A DNA stretch of 64,000 nucleotides from Chryseosolibacter sp964438975. GTDB lineage: Bacteria > Bacteroidota > Bacteroidia > Cytophagales > Cyclobacteriaceae. This document shows, in pieces, positions 18,180-27,219 of this stretch. Position 1 is the first letter of the stretch. Each line of letters starts with the position of its first letter. The position numbers were made by a program, and so were the translations under genes. The notes under the pieces are model-generated. The model was not told the DNA's origin. It worked only from the letters and a program-made list of their open reading frames with translations, and ran no database searches. The DNA lies in NCBI GenBank assembly GCA_964438975.1, contig CAYTMU010000005.1:59033-123032 (forward strand), in the 5' to 3' direction.

Positions 18180-18509
18180 AGCTCTAAAATATTTGATAAT
18201 TAGCAAATGTCCTTCCTTGGGTACCACTGCAAAAACCATGGCAAACTCCCAAAAAACGCAATTCTGTCAGCAACCAGAAACGCCTGAAGTGACAGAATGT
18301 ATCCATTACGTACGAAAATTTGGCGAATTGGTTCACCAAACGCGGCAGCGTTATACCAGTGGAAATAACCCTCCGTCTGACGGAGAATACCCGGGCCGGA
18401 TGTCACCCGTTATACGGTATTTGTTCCAACTAGAGCAACATTTCTGATCTCTTTCGCATCCAAGAGAACCAAAGGTCAGTTTATAATCACCTGACGAACT
18501 CTGCTCACA
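18180..18509. other. Intergenic region upstream of htrA and a small membrane-protein gene
   Basis: 330 bases between the divergent htrA and small-membrane-protein starts. Short open frames cross it on both strands but none has family-like composition. It contains an inverted repeat CTCCG-TCTGA-CGGAG (18371-18385). The htrA promoter must lie here; I see no clear TAnnTTTG box. Confidence 0.5.
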
Positions 18510-18659
18510 ATGCAAGACTTTTACACAACCTGGCAAAATGGAATGAATGAAGAGAACAAACGATCGCGTTATCGCCTGTTGAAACGCCTAAGGATCGCAC
18601 TCCTTATCTGGCTTCTTTCGTTCATCATCACTGTTATCTGGTTTACATATTCCCACTAG
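18510..18659 (+). CDS. Small single-pass membrane protein (49 residues)
   Basis: ATG at 18510, TAG at 18657-18659. The protein has a polar N-terminus, a basic stretch (NKRSRYRLLKRLR) and one hydrophobic helix (about 28-46, ALLIWLLSFIITVIWF), so an N-in, C-out single-pass topology is expected. No family recognised. It ends 8 bases before the convergent M20 peptidase stop. The abrupt switch from basic to hydrophobic residues and the tight fit between neighbours argue for a real gene, but conservation cannot be judged here. Confidence 0.55.
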   Translation: MQDFYTTWQNGMNEENKRSRYRLLKRLRIALLIWLLSFIITVIWFTYSH

Positions 18660-18667
18660 GCCTCGCG

Positions 18668-19987
18668 TTATCGCTGGCGGCGCTGAGAGCCTGCACCCTC
18701 TGCGTAATCAAGGGTGAGGTGCAACAATGCTTTTACACCAGTTATCATCCCGCTTTCGTCGATCATGAAATCCGGAGTGTGATGTGAAGGCGCCTCTACA
18801 GCGCTTAGGTGGGGAGGCCGGGCGCCGACGAAGAAATAGAATCCGGGTACCTCCTCCTGGAAAAAGGAAAAATCTTCAGCCCCGGTGTCCGGTGTCACCA
18901 CCAGCACCTTGTCTTCGCCAGCAGCTTTCTTCAATGACGGCACTACCTTTTGCGTCAATGCCACGTCGTTGAAAGTTACGGGATAGCGTGCGCTGAACGG
19001 AACGATGACTTCGGCAGTAGCGCCATTCGCCTCCGCGGTTTTCGTCGCGATCGTTTTCACGCGATCGATCAGCAACTTTTCGTCTTGAACACTCAGCGCA
19101 CGAAGCGTGCCCCACATTTCTACCTGCTCGGGAATTATGTTCGAACGCACACCTCCCTGAATCGACCCGATCGTGACTACGCCGGCGTTCTGTGTAATAT
19201 CCAGATTCCGGCTGACGATCGTCTGGAGGTTATTAATGATCTGAGCAGATACCACGATAGGGTCGATCGAGCTCCATGGTGAAGCACCATGCGCCTGCCG
19301 CCCCCTTACAATTATCTTCATGTCGTTCACACTTGCCATCAATCCTCCGGCGCGATATGATATTGTTCCCAAATCCGTATTTGAAATGATATGAAGGCCA
19401 AAGATCACATCCACTTTCGGATTGTCAAGCACACCTTCCTTCACCATTAGCTCGGCTCCACCCTCTTCACCTTTTGGCGATCCTTCTTCCGCTGGTTGAA
19501 AAATAAATTTGATCGTTCCTTTTATATCCTGCTTCATGGTCGCCAGGATCTCGGCGACGCCCATCAGAATTGCCATGTGCGCGTCGTGACCACACGCATG
19601 CATAACACCGACCTCCTGATCATTAAAAGTAGTTTTGACGGTCGAAGCAAACGGCAGACTGTTGCGCTCCGTCACCGGCAACGCGTCCATGTCAGCACGA
19701 AGTGCGATGACCGGGCCCGGTTTGGCGCCCCTTAGCACCGCAACGACCCCTGTATGCGCCACACCGGTCTTCACCTCCAGACCGAGACCTCTCAGGTGTT
19801 GTGCGATCTTTTCCGCGGTCTTAAATTCCCGGTTCGACAGCTCGGGATATTGGTGAAAGTCCCGGCGCCATTCGATCACTTTTGGCTCGATCGCTTTTGC
19901 AAGCTGATCGATCCGGGTTTGTGCGACCGCAGAGGCAGAGAGGCCTAGCAGGCCGATGAGAGCAAAACGCAGGAGTGGTGATTTCAT
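18668..19987 (-). CDS. M20-family amidohydrolase / carboxypeptidase, exported
   Basis: 439 residues from the ATG at 19987 (MKSPLLRFALIGLLGLSASAVAQ is a signal peptide); the frame stays open 78 codons upstream but that stretch has no family-like content. M20D family (N-acyl-amino-acid or hippurate/IAA-conjugate hydrolase type): metal ligands in 'MHACGHDAHMA' (Cys and His) and 'PAEEGSPKGEEGGAE' (catalytic/ligand Glu), with a dimerisation insert of about 110 residues and a final 'SHHTPDF' His. It should hydrolyse N-acylated amino acids or small peptides in the periplasm. Confidence 0.9.
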   Translation of the reverse strand: MKSPLLRFALIGLLGLSASAVAQTRIDQLAKAIEPKVIEWRRDFHQYPELSNREFKTAEKIAQHLRGLGLEVKTGVAHTGVVAVLRGAKPGPVIALRADMDALPVTERNSLPFASTVKTTFNDQEVGVMHACGHDAHMAILMGVAEILATMKQDIKGTIKFIFQPAEEGSPKGEEGGAELMVKEGVLDNPKVDVIFGLHIISNTDLGTISYRAGGLMASVNDMKIIVRGRQAHGASPWSSIDPIVVSAQIINNLQTIVSRNLDITQNAGVVTIGSIQGGVRSNIIPEQVEMWGTLRALSVQDEKLLIDRVKTIATKTAEANGATAEVIVPFSARYPVTFNDVALTQKVVPSLKKAAGEDKVLVVTPDTGAEDFSFFQEEVPGFYFFVGARPPHLSAVEAPSHHTPDFMIDESGMITGVKALLHLTLDYAEGAGSQRRQR

Positions 19988-20212
19988 CCGAAATGGGTTT
20001 GTAATGACACGGTCAAAAGCATCGCCGGCTCCGGTTTGCTTTTGACAGGAACGGCGCGTCTCAAGATAGCCAAAACACCTTTTTCCGCAAAAGCATCTAT
20101 CCGTGCAGATTTCCTTATTTTTGCGTTTAGCTTCAAATAAGATGCCCTTAAAATATACCGTCTCAGACGGCATGACAAAATACTGTTGACTATCCCTTCG
20201 TTGGAGTACGGA

Positions 20213-21217
20213 ATGAAACATCTAAGCGGTCTGGTCCTTTTGTTGTTTTTCGCTGCATCCGAAAGCGTAGCGCAGATCCCGGTTGGAGAGGACGCTTTCT
20301 TGTCGAAACTTGTTCCCGGCGCTACCGTTCCGGAGAAGTTACTCAGTACGCGCTCGGTGGTCTTTTATCCGTTCCGCATGACTCTTAAGGAACTCGAACA
20401 GGCACAGGAACATTTTCAGCGTTCGGGTATCGACGCAGTATTGTATATCGAAAGCGACTACATCGCCGCCGGTCGAGATCCCTCTGTAGCACTCGCACAG
20501 TATCTCAACGCCCGCGAGATCGGACACCTGATCATTTTCCGCAAGACTGGCAACGGATACAGTGTTTACCTAACGGCATATAACAATCTGGCAACACTTA
20601 TAAACGAACAGCAAAGCGCGTGGTATCAGGAAGCACCAAAACTCGAAACTCTGCTGTTAAACCTTTACCGGGCTGTCAACAGCGGCGGACTTGTACAGAA
20701 CAACCTGCTCATTAACGAGCTTCCGGAACTGGGTATGCCTGTAAATATATTTGGCGGAAGGCGCGCTGACTTCTTTGCGATCGACCTCAAGGTTGATCCC
20801 CTTAGTGCGCCAAGGTTCGGCGACGAATCAGCGGACACTGAGTTGGAAGAGATTATGAAATCCTATCCATTCAAATACAAGCTCACCGATGCGGGGTTGT
20901 CTGAAGCCCAGATCAGGAGAGATGGGTCATACTATGTGTTGCGATTCGTCTATGCGCGTGGCAAAGCCGCGCAAACGCTCCTCGGCTACAATACCTCCGA
21001 ATCACAGAGTGCGATCGTTTCTGTCACCTATCCCGATGACGGCAACCAACCTCGTCTGAAAAGCATCCCTGCCGATGACATGGTGTACAAATTTTATTTC
21101 AAGCACATCGATTCGGGTAACATCTTTCTCGGAACAAAATGGGATGCTGATGTGACCTGGCAGCAGGCTTTGATCAATCAGCTGAAAGCGTTTAAGGCGG
21201 AGCTGAAAGTCAACTGA
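20213..21217 (+). CDS. Exported protein of unknown function
   Basis: 334 residues from ATG 20213, chosen because MKHLSGLVLLLFFAASESVAQ is a clean signal peptide ending in AQ. No family recognised. The first half has an alternating helix/strand pattern with 'RSVVFYPFRMTLKELEQAQEHFQRSGIDAVLYI', the second a beta-rich segment. It is divergent from the M20 gene and convergent with the MBL-fold gene across 16 bases. Probably periplasmic. Confidence 0.75.
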   Translation: MKHLSGLVLLLFFAASESVAQIPVGEDAFLSKLVPGATVPEKLLSTRSVVFYPFRMTLKELEQAQEHFQRSGIDAVLYIESDYIAAGRDPSVALAQYLNAREIGHLIIFRKTGNGYSVYLTAYNNLATLINEQQSAWYQEAPKLETLLLNLYRAVNSGGLVQNNLLINELPELGMPVNIFGGRRADFFAIDLKVDPLSAPRFGDESADTELEEIMKSYPFKYKLTDAGLSEAQIRRDGSYYVLRFVYARGKAAQTLLGYNTSESQSAIVSVTYPDDGNQPRLKSIPADDMVYKFYFKHIDSGNIFLGTKWDADVTWQQALINQLKAFKAELKVN

Positions 21218-21233
21218 CACCCTCGGGGCCCGA

Positions 21234-22277
21234 CTAGATCACAATTGCTTCCCCCTCCTTCATCACAATGAACTTGTCAGATTCGATGCCGAGTTTGCTC
21301 TTCGCTGCCTCCAGATCGTTCGCCGGCTCGTCGCGCCCGTCATCTGCCAGCGCAAAGGTCCCGAAGTGCATAGCGACGCTTAACCCCGATCCGACGTCGC
21401 GATGAATCATGACTGCTTCCTCAGGTGAGACGTGAATCGGAGACATGAACCACATCGGTTTATAAGCACCGATAGGAATTATTGAAACCTTCATCGGACC
21501 GTACGACGATCCGATCTCTTTGAACATCGTGTCGTGGTATCCCGTATCCCCGCAGTAGTAGATATTGCCCGCGCTGCTTTTGATCACATACCCGCACCAT
21601 AAGGTGCTATCGCGGTCAAACATTCCGCGTCCGGAAAAGTGTTGTGATGGCACCGCTTGTATCACGGTGTTTCCGGAGCTGGTGGTTTGTCCCCAGTCAA
21701 GTTCCAGGGATCCTCCGATATAGTTGTCATCAAGAAATCGCTTGACACCCAGCGGCACCACGATCTGAGGATGGTGCCCGCCAAATATCGTCCGCATGGT
21801 TTCCAGGTCGAGATGGTCATAGTGATTGTGACTCAACAACACCATGTGGATTCTCGGAAGATCGTCAAGGCGAATACCGGGAAGTCGCTTGCGCCGGGGT
21901 CCAATCCATCGGAACGGACTTACCCGTCGACTCCATACAGGGTCAGTCAAAATATTGAAGCCATCGACCTGTATCAGGAATGTAGAGTGATTGACAAACG
22001 TAATGCGTATTCCATCTCTGAAATGTCCGAGCGGACGCTTACCGTATTTCTCACTGTCATCGTCCTTATCCCAGCGCCCCTGTTCACGGTGCACAATCCA
22101 CTTTAGTACATCACTCAGGCCTTTCGCCCGCACACCGCCCCGGTTGAAGAAGCGCACACCGTCGAAGTGGTCACTTTTCGGACCCCTGTAGCCGGGGCCC
22201 GACAACATAAATCCGAGTGCGACGAAGACTATCGCCGACAGAGAAAGCAGTGCAAAAATGGCAATCGCGATACTCAT
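21234..22277 (-). CDS. MBL-fold metallohydrolase (NAPE-PLD/UlaG-like), membrane-anchored
   Basis: 347 residues: an N-terminal hydrophobic anchor (about 3-26), then a metallo-beta-lactamase fold with the metal motif HNHYDH (His150, His152, Asp154, His155), a later 'YCGDTGYHDTMF' His/Asp site and 'AMHFGTF' near the C-terminus. 'NILTDPVWSRRVSPFRWIGPRRKRLPG' is characteristic of the N-acyl-phosphatidylethanolamine phospholipase D-like subgroup, so a phospholipid or phosphodiester substrate is possible but not shown. Confidence 0.87.
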   Translation of the reverse strand: MSIAIAIFALLSLSAIVFVALGFMLSGPGYRGPKSDHFDGVRFFNRGGVRAKGLSDVLKWIVHREQGRWDKDDDSEKYGKRPLGHFRDGIRITFVNHSTFLIQVDGFNILTDPVWSRRVSPFRWIGPRRKRLPGIRLDDLPRIHMVLLSHNHYDHLDLETMRTIFGGHHPQIVVPLGVKRFLDDNYIGGSLELDWGQTTSSGNTVIQAVPSQHFSGRGMFDRDSTLWCGYVIKSSAGNIYYCGDTGYHDTMFKEIGSSYGPMKVSIIPIGAYKPMWFMSPIHVSPEEAVMIHRDVGSGLSVAMHFGTFALADDGRDEPANDLEAAKSKLGIESDKFIVMKEGEAIVI

Positions 22278-22281
22278 GGTT

Positions 22282-22315
22282 CGAAAAACAAAAAGGAGTC
22301 AACCACTGACTCCTT
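22282..22315 (-). terminator. Rho-independent terminator after the paralogue pair
   Basis: AGGAGTCA - 5-base loop - TGACTCCT (22294-22314), followed on the minus strand by TTTTGTTTTT. It lies 22 bases past the stop of the 198-residue gene and ends the leftward transcript before the MBL-fold gene. Confidence 0.75.
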
Positions 22316-22336
22316 AAATCTCTTGAATAAGAATTC

Positions 22337-22933
22337 CTACTGCGCCAGTTTTGTGATCTGCGACAGAGGAATTGTATTGACCATCTTCATCACCTCGTCC
22401 TCCGTCGTATCAGGTGCCGTAAGAGTGAGCAACGTCGATCCGATAGGCACCTGCAGGGTGTAGTCCGTCTTCCGGGTGGTTTCATCTACCGACTTCTGCA
22501 ACATCCCCTTGTAACCGTCAATCCTGACTACTTTCTGTGACCCATCCCCAGCATTGGCTATAAAGGGAATTGACAAGATCGCATTCACCGAGGCGATGAG
22601 TGGCGAGTTGCTCATCAGGTCGATGTCGTACCTCTTCTCCCCCGCACCGTAGTCGCGGTGTATCAGCACCCCTGTCAGACCAGAAGTAACCGACACATTA
22701 TCGTTGTCCGTGTTAGAAGCAAGCGCTCCCATTTTTGAGGGGAGTAGCTTGAGGATCTCACGGCCGATCACCATGTCCACATCGTTTAGCATTTGCTGCA
22801 TGGCAAACCGGGCCTCCTCAAGATTCCCTGCCGCGTAGGAGCTACGGGCACTGGCAACGTTCTTATTGAAATCCTGCGCAACGGACGCACCGCCAGCCAG
22901 GATGATTGTACAGATCAAGAATAATTTCCTCAT
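22337..22933 (-). CDS. Exported protein, paralogue of the upstream gene
   Basis: 198 residues with a signal peptide (cleaved near ASVAQ, residue 19). Residues about 25-195 align with the C-terminal two thirds of the neighbouring gene: 'LEEARFAMQQMLNDVDMVIGREILKLLP' against 'YGDARYAVQQAMLGVEMEIGRKVLESLP', then a shared 'GLTGVLIHRDY'/'GWVGLTIQREY' and 'YTLQVPIGSTLLTL'/'YKLSVPLGQTSLVM'. No known family recognised. It starts 13 bases after the neighbour's stop and is followed by a terminator. Confidence 0.8.
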   Translation of the reverse strand: MRKLFLICTIILAGGASVAQDFNKNVASARSSYAAGNLEEARFAMQQMLNDVDMVIGREILKLLPSKMGALASNTDNDNVSVTSGLTGVLIHRDYGAGEKRYDIDLMSNSPLIASVNAILSIPFIANAGDGSQKVVRIDGYKGMLQKSVDETTRKTDYTLQVPIGSTLLTLTAPDTTEDEVMKMVNTIPLSQITKLAQ

Positions 22934-22946
22934 GGCAGTTCTGCTG

Positions 22947-23741
22947 TTATTTCTCTCCTAACATTTTCTTGATGCTGTCAATGTCAAATGCATCGGCAGC
23001 ACTCATCATGTCCTGTTCGTTATCAAAGTTAATACCCTCGAACATGACCAGCGAAGTCTGTCCCAGCGGAACAGAAAGTTTATATCCTGAGTGATCACTG
23101 TATTCAATGATCGCCCTGTGACCTTTCACCTTGGTTTGCTTCCAGTTCTGCTCGCCGTTTGTGGTTTGCGAATAGCCCCCGCTTGCCATAAACATGTTTA
23201 CTGCGGCCATCATCGCGGAGTTATTCGCCACAGTGGTTGTGAGTTGTTTATCTCCTTTGAGATATTCCCGCTGAATGGTAAGACCTACCCAGCCATAACC
23301 AGAACTTGTTACCTGGTCTGATTCCGCAACTTTATCCAATCCCTTGACGGATGATGGCAAACTTTCCAGCACCTTCCTGCCGATTTCCATTTCTACCCCC
23401 AGCATAGCTTGCTGGACAGCGTATCTGGCATCTCCATAGCTTCCACTCCGGAACGCCGACTCTGCTTCTGCGAGATTCCGGTTTACATCCGGCGGCGTTG
23501 CGACCAGTCCCCCTCCGCCTTTGTTCGTCGGCCTGTTTCTGTTCTCACTTGCCGTTCCCTGTTGCTCGGGTGCCGGGCTGTTGTCCTCCTCTATGCCGAC
23601 CTTTTCTTTCGCCTTCTTTTCAAGCGCCTTCGTGGCAGCCTCATCAGCTTTTTGCTTCAGTTTGTTCACGAACCCCTGACCGTCAGCCTGGAGAACGCAG
23701 GAGGCGGCGAACAAACACGCCAATAGAATCCTGATTTTCAT
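22947..23741 (-). CDS. Exported protein with coiled-coil N-terminus and the same repeated domain
   Basis: 264 residues from ATG 23741 (MKIRILLACLF...SCVLQADGQ signal peptide; an in-frame ATG ten codons upstream is less likely). After the signal comes a Lys/Ala/Glu helix (about 22-48), a disordered linker (about 50-85), then a ~180-residue domain shared with the downstream gene. The pair looks like a tandem duplication with divergence. No enzymatic motifs; probably periplasmic or surface. Confidence 0.8.
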   Translation of the reverse strand: MKIRILLACLFAASCVLQADGQGFVNKLKQKADEAATKALEKKAKEKVGIEEDNSPAPEQQGTASENRNRPTNKGGGGLVATPPDVNRNLAEAESAFRSGSYGDARYAVQQAMLGVEMEIGRKVLESLPSSVKGLDKVAESDQVTSSGYGWVGLTIQREYLKGDKQLTTTVANNSAMMAAVNMFMASGGYSQTTNGEQNWKQTKVKGHRAIIEYSDHSGYKLSVPLGQTSLVMFEGINFDNEQDMMSAADAFDIDSIKKMLGEK

Positions 23742-23863
23742 AAAATGAATGTTTGGTACCAAAATACGCATTCGTTGCCAGTCTTTACTGCCCGGGATGA
23801 AAATTCGTCGGATAGATGGGATTGTCGATCAAAATCGCCGCGGTGATGGGATCGGGTCTCTTA

Positions 23864-24559
23864 TCACGAACTCAAAATCACTTTGATACGAGTATAAAAT
23901 ACCTTCGTTGTGCCGGAAACATCAGAGTCTGTTCCGATGATGAACCACAGTTCACCATTTGAGTTCGTGCGTGCGGTATACCGCGAATTCGCCATTGTAT
24001 TGCTCCGGTTGATCAGGGCGTAGGCAGTTCCGGTGCCGTCCTCAAGGATGTTCCCAAGGGTCACCATATCTTCGCCGGATCCGGCCTGATCCCCTTTGTC
24101 GATGTTCATCACATATCTGTCACCTTCAATCATGCCTTTCGGCTCGGAATGTGTGGCTCCTGCCTTCAGGAAGACGGAACCCCCTTTGGAGAATTCAAGC
24201 AACTGCAGATCGGACGTTAACTCGACATTGAAGGTGATGGTATAGTCGGTGTTGGGTTTCAGGTTCCCGACTTTCCTCTTAATGTACATAAAGAGGTCCT
24301 GATTCAGATTTTTTCCAGAGAGCATCATCGACCGTTTGCTCAGTTTTGACTCGACCTGAGTGTACTCAAATCTCAGTTCAAACGCCGCGGAGTCTTTGCT
24401 GTTCGCGGGGAAATCCGCGAAGCCCGCAACCCACCCGGGGTTGCCTTCATTGAAATCATCGTCAATTGTGACAATTGACCACTCGGACGGATTGCCCTCG
24501 TCTGCACATCCGGCGAATATTGTCATCATAAATAAGAACAGGATCTTACCCGGCTTCAT
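23864..24559 (-). CDS. Lipoprotein of unknown function
   Basis: 231 residues. The signal peptide ends in the lipobox FAGC (Cys18), so the mature protein is lipid-anchored. The body is beta-rich, with 'NLKPNTDYTITFNVEL' reminiscent of fibronectin or jelly-roll domains and 'NGELWFIIGTDSD'. No family recognised with confidence; a lectin-like carbohydrate-binding fold is possible. Confidence 0.75.
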   Translation of the reverse strand: MKPGKILFLFMMTIFAGCADEGNPSEWSIVTIDDDFNEGNPGWVAGFADFPANSKDSAAFELRFEYTQVESKLSKRSMMLSGKNLNQDLFMYIKRKVGNLKPNTDYTITFNVELTSDLQLLEFSKGGSVFLKAGATHSEPKGMIEGDRYVMNIDKGDQAGSGEDMVTLGNILEDGTGTAYALINRSNTMANSRYTARTNSNGELWFIIGTDSDVSGTTKVFYTRIKVILSS

Positions 24560-24633
24560 ATTTCTTCTCCCTCACAATAGACCCTCTGTGACACGAAAAA
24601 GTTGGAACAAGACCGTGACGCCTTGCAGAGCGG

Positions 24634-25179
24634 TTATTCGATTTTCTCCTCGATTTCCTCCATTTTTCGCTCGCTGTACCGGCCAGATGTCGCGTGGACA
24701 ATTTTTCCCTGCGGGTCCAGGACAAAAAAATAAGGAATGTCCTTTTTCTCAAAATCCAGGGCATCCTTATACGTTTTCAGCTCGCCTTTGTAGAACAGTA
24801 CGTAAGGCAACAATTGTGGATCGATATTCTTTGCAGCCTTTCGCTTCGCCGTTCCTGTCGCCGCTGCGTTAACGCCGGTGAACATCGGGATAAAGTACAC
24901 GTTGACGTCGTAGGCGAAACCCGAGAATAGTCCGCTGGATTTCTGAATGAATTTTCCGAACACAGGCTGAAACCAGGTGTTTAGTTCTGATTCCGACTTC
25001 TTTGAGTAAGCTAACCCGATAAGAGTGTACTTTCCCATCGTCGACGAGGGCAATTCTATCTTCTTGTCGTCAACTGTCTCAGCAGTCATTGAAGGAAACG
25101 CCTTGCCTGTTACCTGAGCGAACGCCGGGGAAATTGCCAGGCAGAACAACAACATCGTTACAAATATCGGAGTTTTCAT
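24634..25179 (-). CDS. Exported thioredoxin-fold protein without CxxC
   Basis: 181 residues from ATG 25179 (MKTPIFVTMLLFCLAISPAFAQ signal peptide). The pattern 'GKAFPSMTAETVDDKKIELPSSTMGKYTLIGLAYS' and the later cis-Pro segment 'DIPYFFVLDPQGKIVHATSG' are thioredoxin-like, close to the ATP10/peroxiredoxin-like layout. The catalytic CxxC is replaced (AYSKKSE), so disulfide chemistry is unlikely; a binding or assembly role is possible. Probably part of a leftward series of envelope genes. Confidence 0.75.
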   Translation of the reverse strand: MKTPIFVTMLLFCLAISPAFAQVTGKAFPSMTAETVDDKKIELPSSTMGKYTLIGLAYSKKSESELNTWFQPVFGKFIQKSSGLFSGFAYDVNVYFIPMFTGVNAAATGTAKRKAAKNIDPQLLPYVLFYKGELKTYKDALDFEKKDIPYFFVLDPQGKIVHATSGRYSERKMEEIEEKIE

Positions 25180-25317
25180 AGAGCGTTTGATTGTCAGCAT
25201 AAGTTACTTTCCCTGATCAAAAGACGGTACATTGAACCGATGAATGTATTACCGGTTTGGCTGTTAGTTCGAGTATGAGTACTGCTCCACCATTTTTTGT
25301 AACCAATTTCCCGCCTT

Positions 25318-25923
25318 CTAGACGTCGGCAGTCGTGACCCATCGGCTGATTTCCTCAGCAGGCTTTCGCTTGCCGGGCGGGTATTCCCGTTTAGGTATGC
25401 CGAGGTGGAAGAACCCGATGAGCCTGTCATCCGGCCCCAGACCGAAGTATTCCTTGGCTTCCTCAAAATAGGTAATTCCGCCTGTGCTGAGGTAGCAACC
25501 GAGTCCGTACGCACTCGCGCTCAGATACATGTTTTGAAGTGCGCAGAAGACGGCGCCTGTTTCTTCAACCTCAGGGACAGAGTTCTTCTCATCCCGGAGC
25601 ATGAGTACCGCAATGATGTGCGACGACAGCAGTGGTTTGCTTAACAGGTTCTCATAGGTGGCTTGCTTGAAAGTACCCCTCTCCTCAGCCACCCTTCTGT
25701 ACAGGTCGGACTGCACTTTGGCTAGCGCCTTGATCCCCTCCCCGGTGAACACAACAAACCTCCATGGCTCGGTTAACCGATGGGTGGGCGCCCAACGCGC
25801 ATTGTCAATCACCGTTGCTACAATTTTATCATCGATCCTGTCACCGGTGTAATCCTGTGGGAAAATCGATCTTCGATCGCGTATCAACTCATTCAGCACT
25901 TCTGGTTTCTCTTGTAGCGTCAT
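25318..25923 (-). CDS. Nitroreductase-family FMN oxidoreductase
   Basis: 201 residues, the typical length for an NfsB/YdjA-like FMN-dependent nitroreductase dimer. FMN-binding 'IRDRRSIF' (residues about 14-21) and 'ARWAPTHRLTEPWRFVVFTGEG', with a C-terminal 'HLGIPKREY'. Substrates are quinones or nitro compounds with NAD(P)H in the family; the native substrate here is unknown. It lies between amidohydrolase and thioredoxin-fold genes on one strand. Confidence 0.88.
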   Translation of the reverse strand: MTLQEKPEVLNELIRDRRSIFPQDYTGDRIDDKIVATVIDNARWAPTHRLTEPWRFVVFTGEGIKALAKVQSDLYRRVAEERGTFKQATYENLLSKPLLSSHIIAVLMLRDEKNSVPEVEETGAVFCALQNMYLSASAYGLGCYLSTGGITYFEEAKEYFGLGPDDRLIGFFHLGIPKREYPPGKRKPAEEISRWVTTADV

Positions 25924-25973
25924 CCTCCTGTCGTTCTTGTCAAAATTTGTTTCGCGTAGCTAAACACATTGCG

Positions 25974-27086
25974 TTAATCCGGAAATAGCGAAGCATCAAT
26001 GTTCGGTATCACCTTCAATGCATTCCTGTAGTATATCTTCTTGAGTACAGCGTCCGGCAAATCCATTCCGTACATCCTCCAGAACGCATGGTAGCGCTTG
26101 TGGTATGGAAAGTAGTCATCGTCCGTTTCAAGAACGCGAAAGTACGTAGTATATTCTTCCGGAACCCAGCTGTCCTTGCCGAACATTACCCGGTCCTGAT
26201 ACTTGATCATGAATTCACGCCCGTAGCGCGGCTGACGCCCGAGTTCTGCGATCACCGCCCCGATCTCCGTATACATGTTTGGAAATTCGTCCAGCAACGT
26301 CCCGAGCTTCCTGAGATCGTTGCCAAACCAGCCAAGATGTGCATTTATAAACGTAGTCTTTTTGTGCCGACGGAAAACGTTGTGTTGTTCGGCAATGATG
26401 GTTTCCCAGGCAACCGCATCCGTGTCGTGCCTGCGCCGGGGATGCGTCTTCAGCTCCAGCCAACGTTCGTTCTTCTCGTCGATCGATTGCCAGAACTGTC
26501 GGGGATCCGCGGAATGGATCAATACCGGGATACCCAGTTCCGCACATTTGTCCCACACTGGGGCGATTCGAGGATCGTCAACGCGGATGCGCTCCCCTTT
26601 GCTATCGCGCGAAGACATTCCCAGGTTCTTATAAATCTTTAGTCCGTTTGCACCCATTTTCACATCCTCCTCTAGTGCCTTGAGAGTCCGCTTTTGCCAG
26701 GCAGGGTCATCAATCCCGGAGAAGTCGACATTGGTGAAAATAATGAACCGCCGGGCATCATATTTCCGGGAATTTGCGATGGCTCCGGCGAGATGTTCAG
26801 CGCTTCCACGACCCCGACCCGAAAGATTGACCATCACCGCCATATTCAGTTTGTCCATTTCCCGCAGCAGATTCCGGAGATCCGCTTCAGGCATAGTGAA
26901 CTGGTGATTGTGGACATCGATGAACGGAAACTTCGCCCTCGTCACCTTGTGCTCCGAAGTAATTAGCGTCGACGGCGGGTCATATAATTCGAAGTCCATC
27001 CGGACGTCAAGTGGTTGTTCTTGTGCTTGCGACAGGGAGGGAAAGATACAGGCGCAGACCAGGGCAGCGAAACAGGAGTACCTCAT
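25974..27086 (-). CDS. Exported amidohydrolase (amidohydrolase-related TIM barrel)
   Basis: 370 residues: a signal peptide (to about AQ22), then a metal-dependent TIM-barrel hydrolase. The metal-binding HNH lies at residues 59-61 (FIDVHNHQF), with 'VLIHSAD' and 'FINAHLGWFGNDL' later in the barrel providing His ligands and 'MFGKDSW' the terminal Asp. Related enzymes include 2-pyrone-4,6-dicarboxylate lactonase and ACMSD-like decarboxylases; substrate unknown. Divergent from the TPR gene at 27220. Confidence 0.85.
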   Translation of the reverse strand: MRYSCFAALVCACIFPSLSQAQEQPLDVRMDFELYDPPSTLITSEHKVTRAKFPFIDVHNHQFTMPEADLRNLLREMDKLNMAVMVNLSGRGRGSAEHLAGAIANSRKYDARRFIIFTNVDFSGIDDPAWQKRTLKALEEDVKMGANGLKIYKNLGMSSRDSKGERIRVDDPRIAPVWDKCAELGIPVLIHSADPRQFWQSIDEKNERWLELKTHPRRRHDTDAVAWETIIAEQHNVFRRHKKTTFINAHLGWFGNDLRKLGTLLDEFPNMYTEIGAVIAELGRQPRYGREFMIKYQDRVMFGKDSWVPEEYTTYFRVLETDDDYFPYHKRYHAFWRMYGMDLPDAVLKKIYYRNALKVIPNIDASLFPD

Positions 27087-27219
27087 ACAATAAGTTTCTC
27101 ACAAGATACATGTTATCACGCGACCCCTGCAACGCATTTTCACGGCGACGGGAGCGAATTATCACGACCGGGCACTGCTTTCAAGCTGAAATCTCTAAAT
27201 TGCTCTTTCAAACTTCAAC

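Noticed and set aside
18193..18447. 84-codon plus-strand frame upstream of htrA
   Set aside because: Overlaps the htrA start, low-complexity composition and no recognisable pattern.
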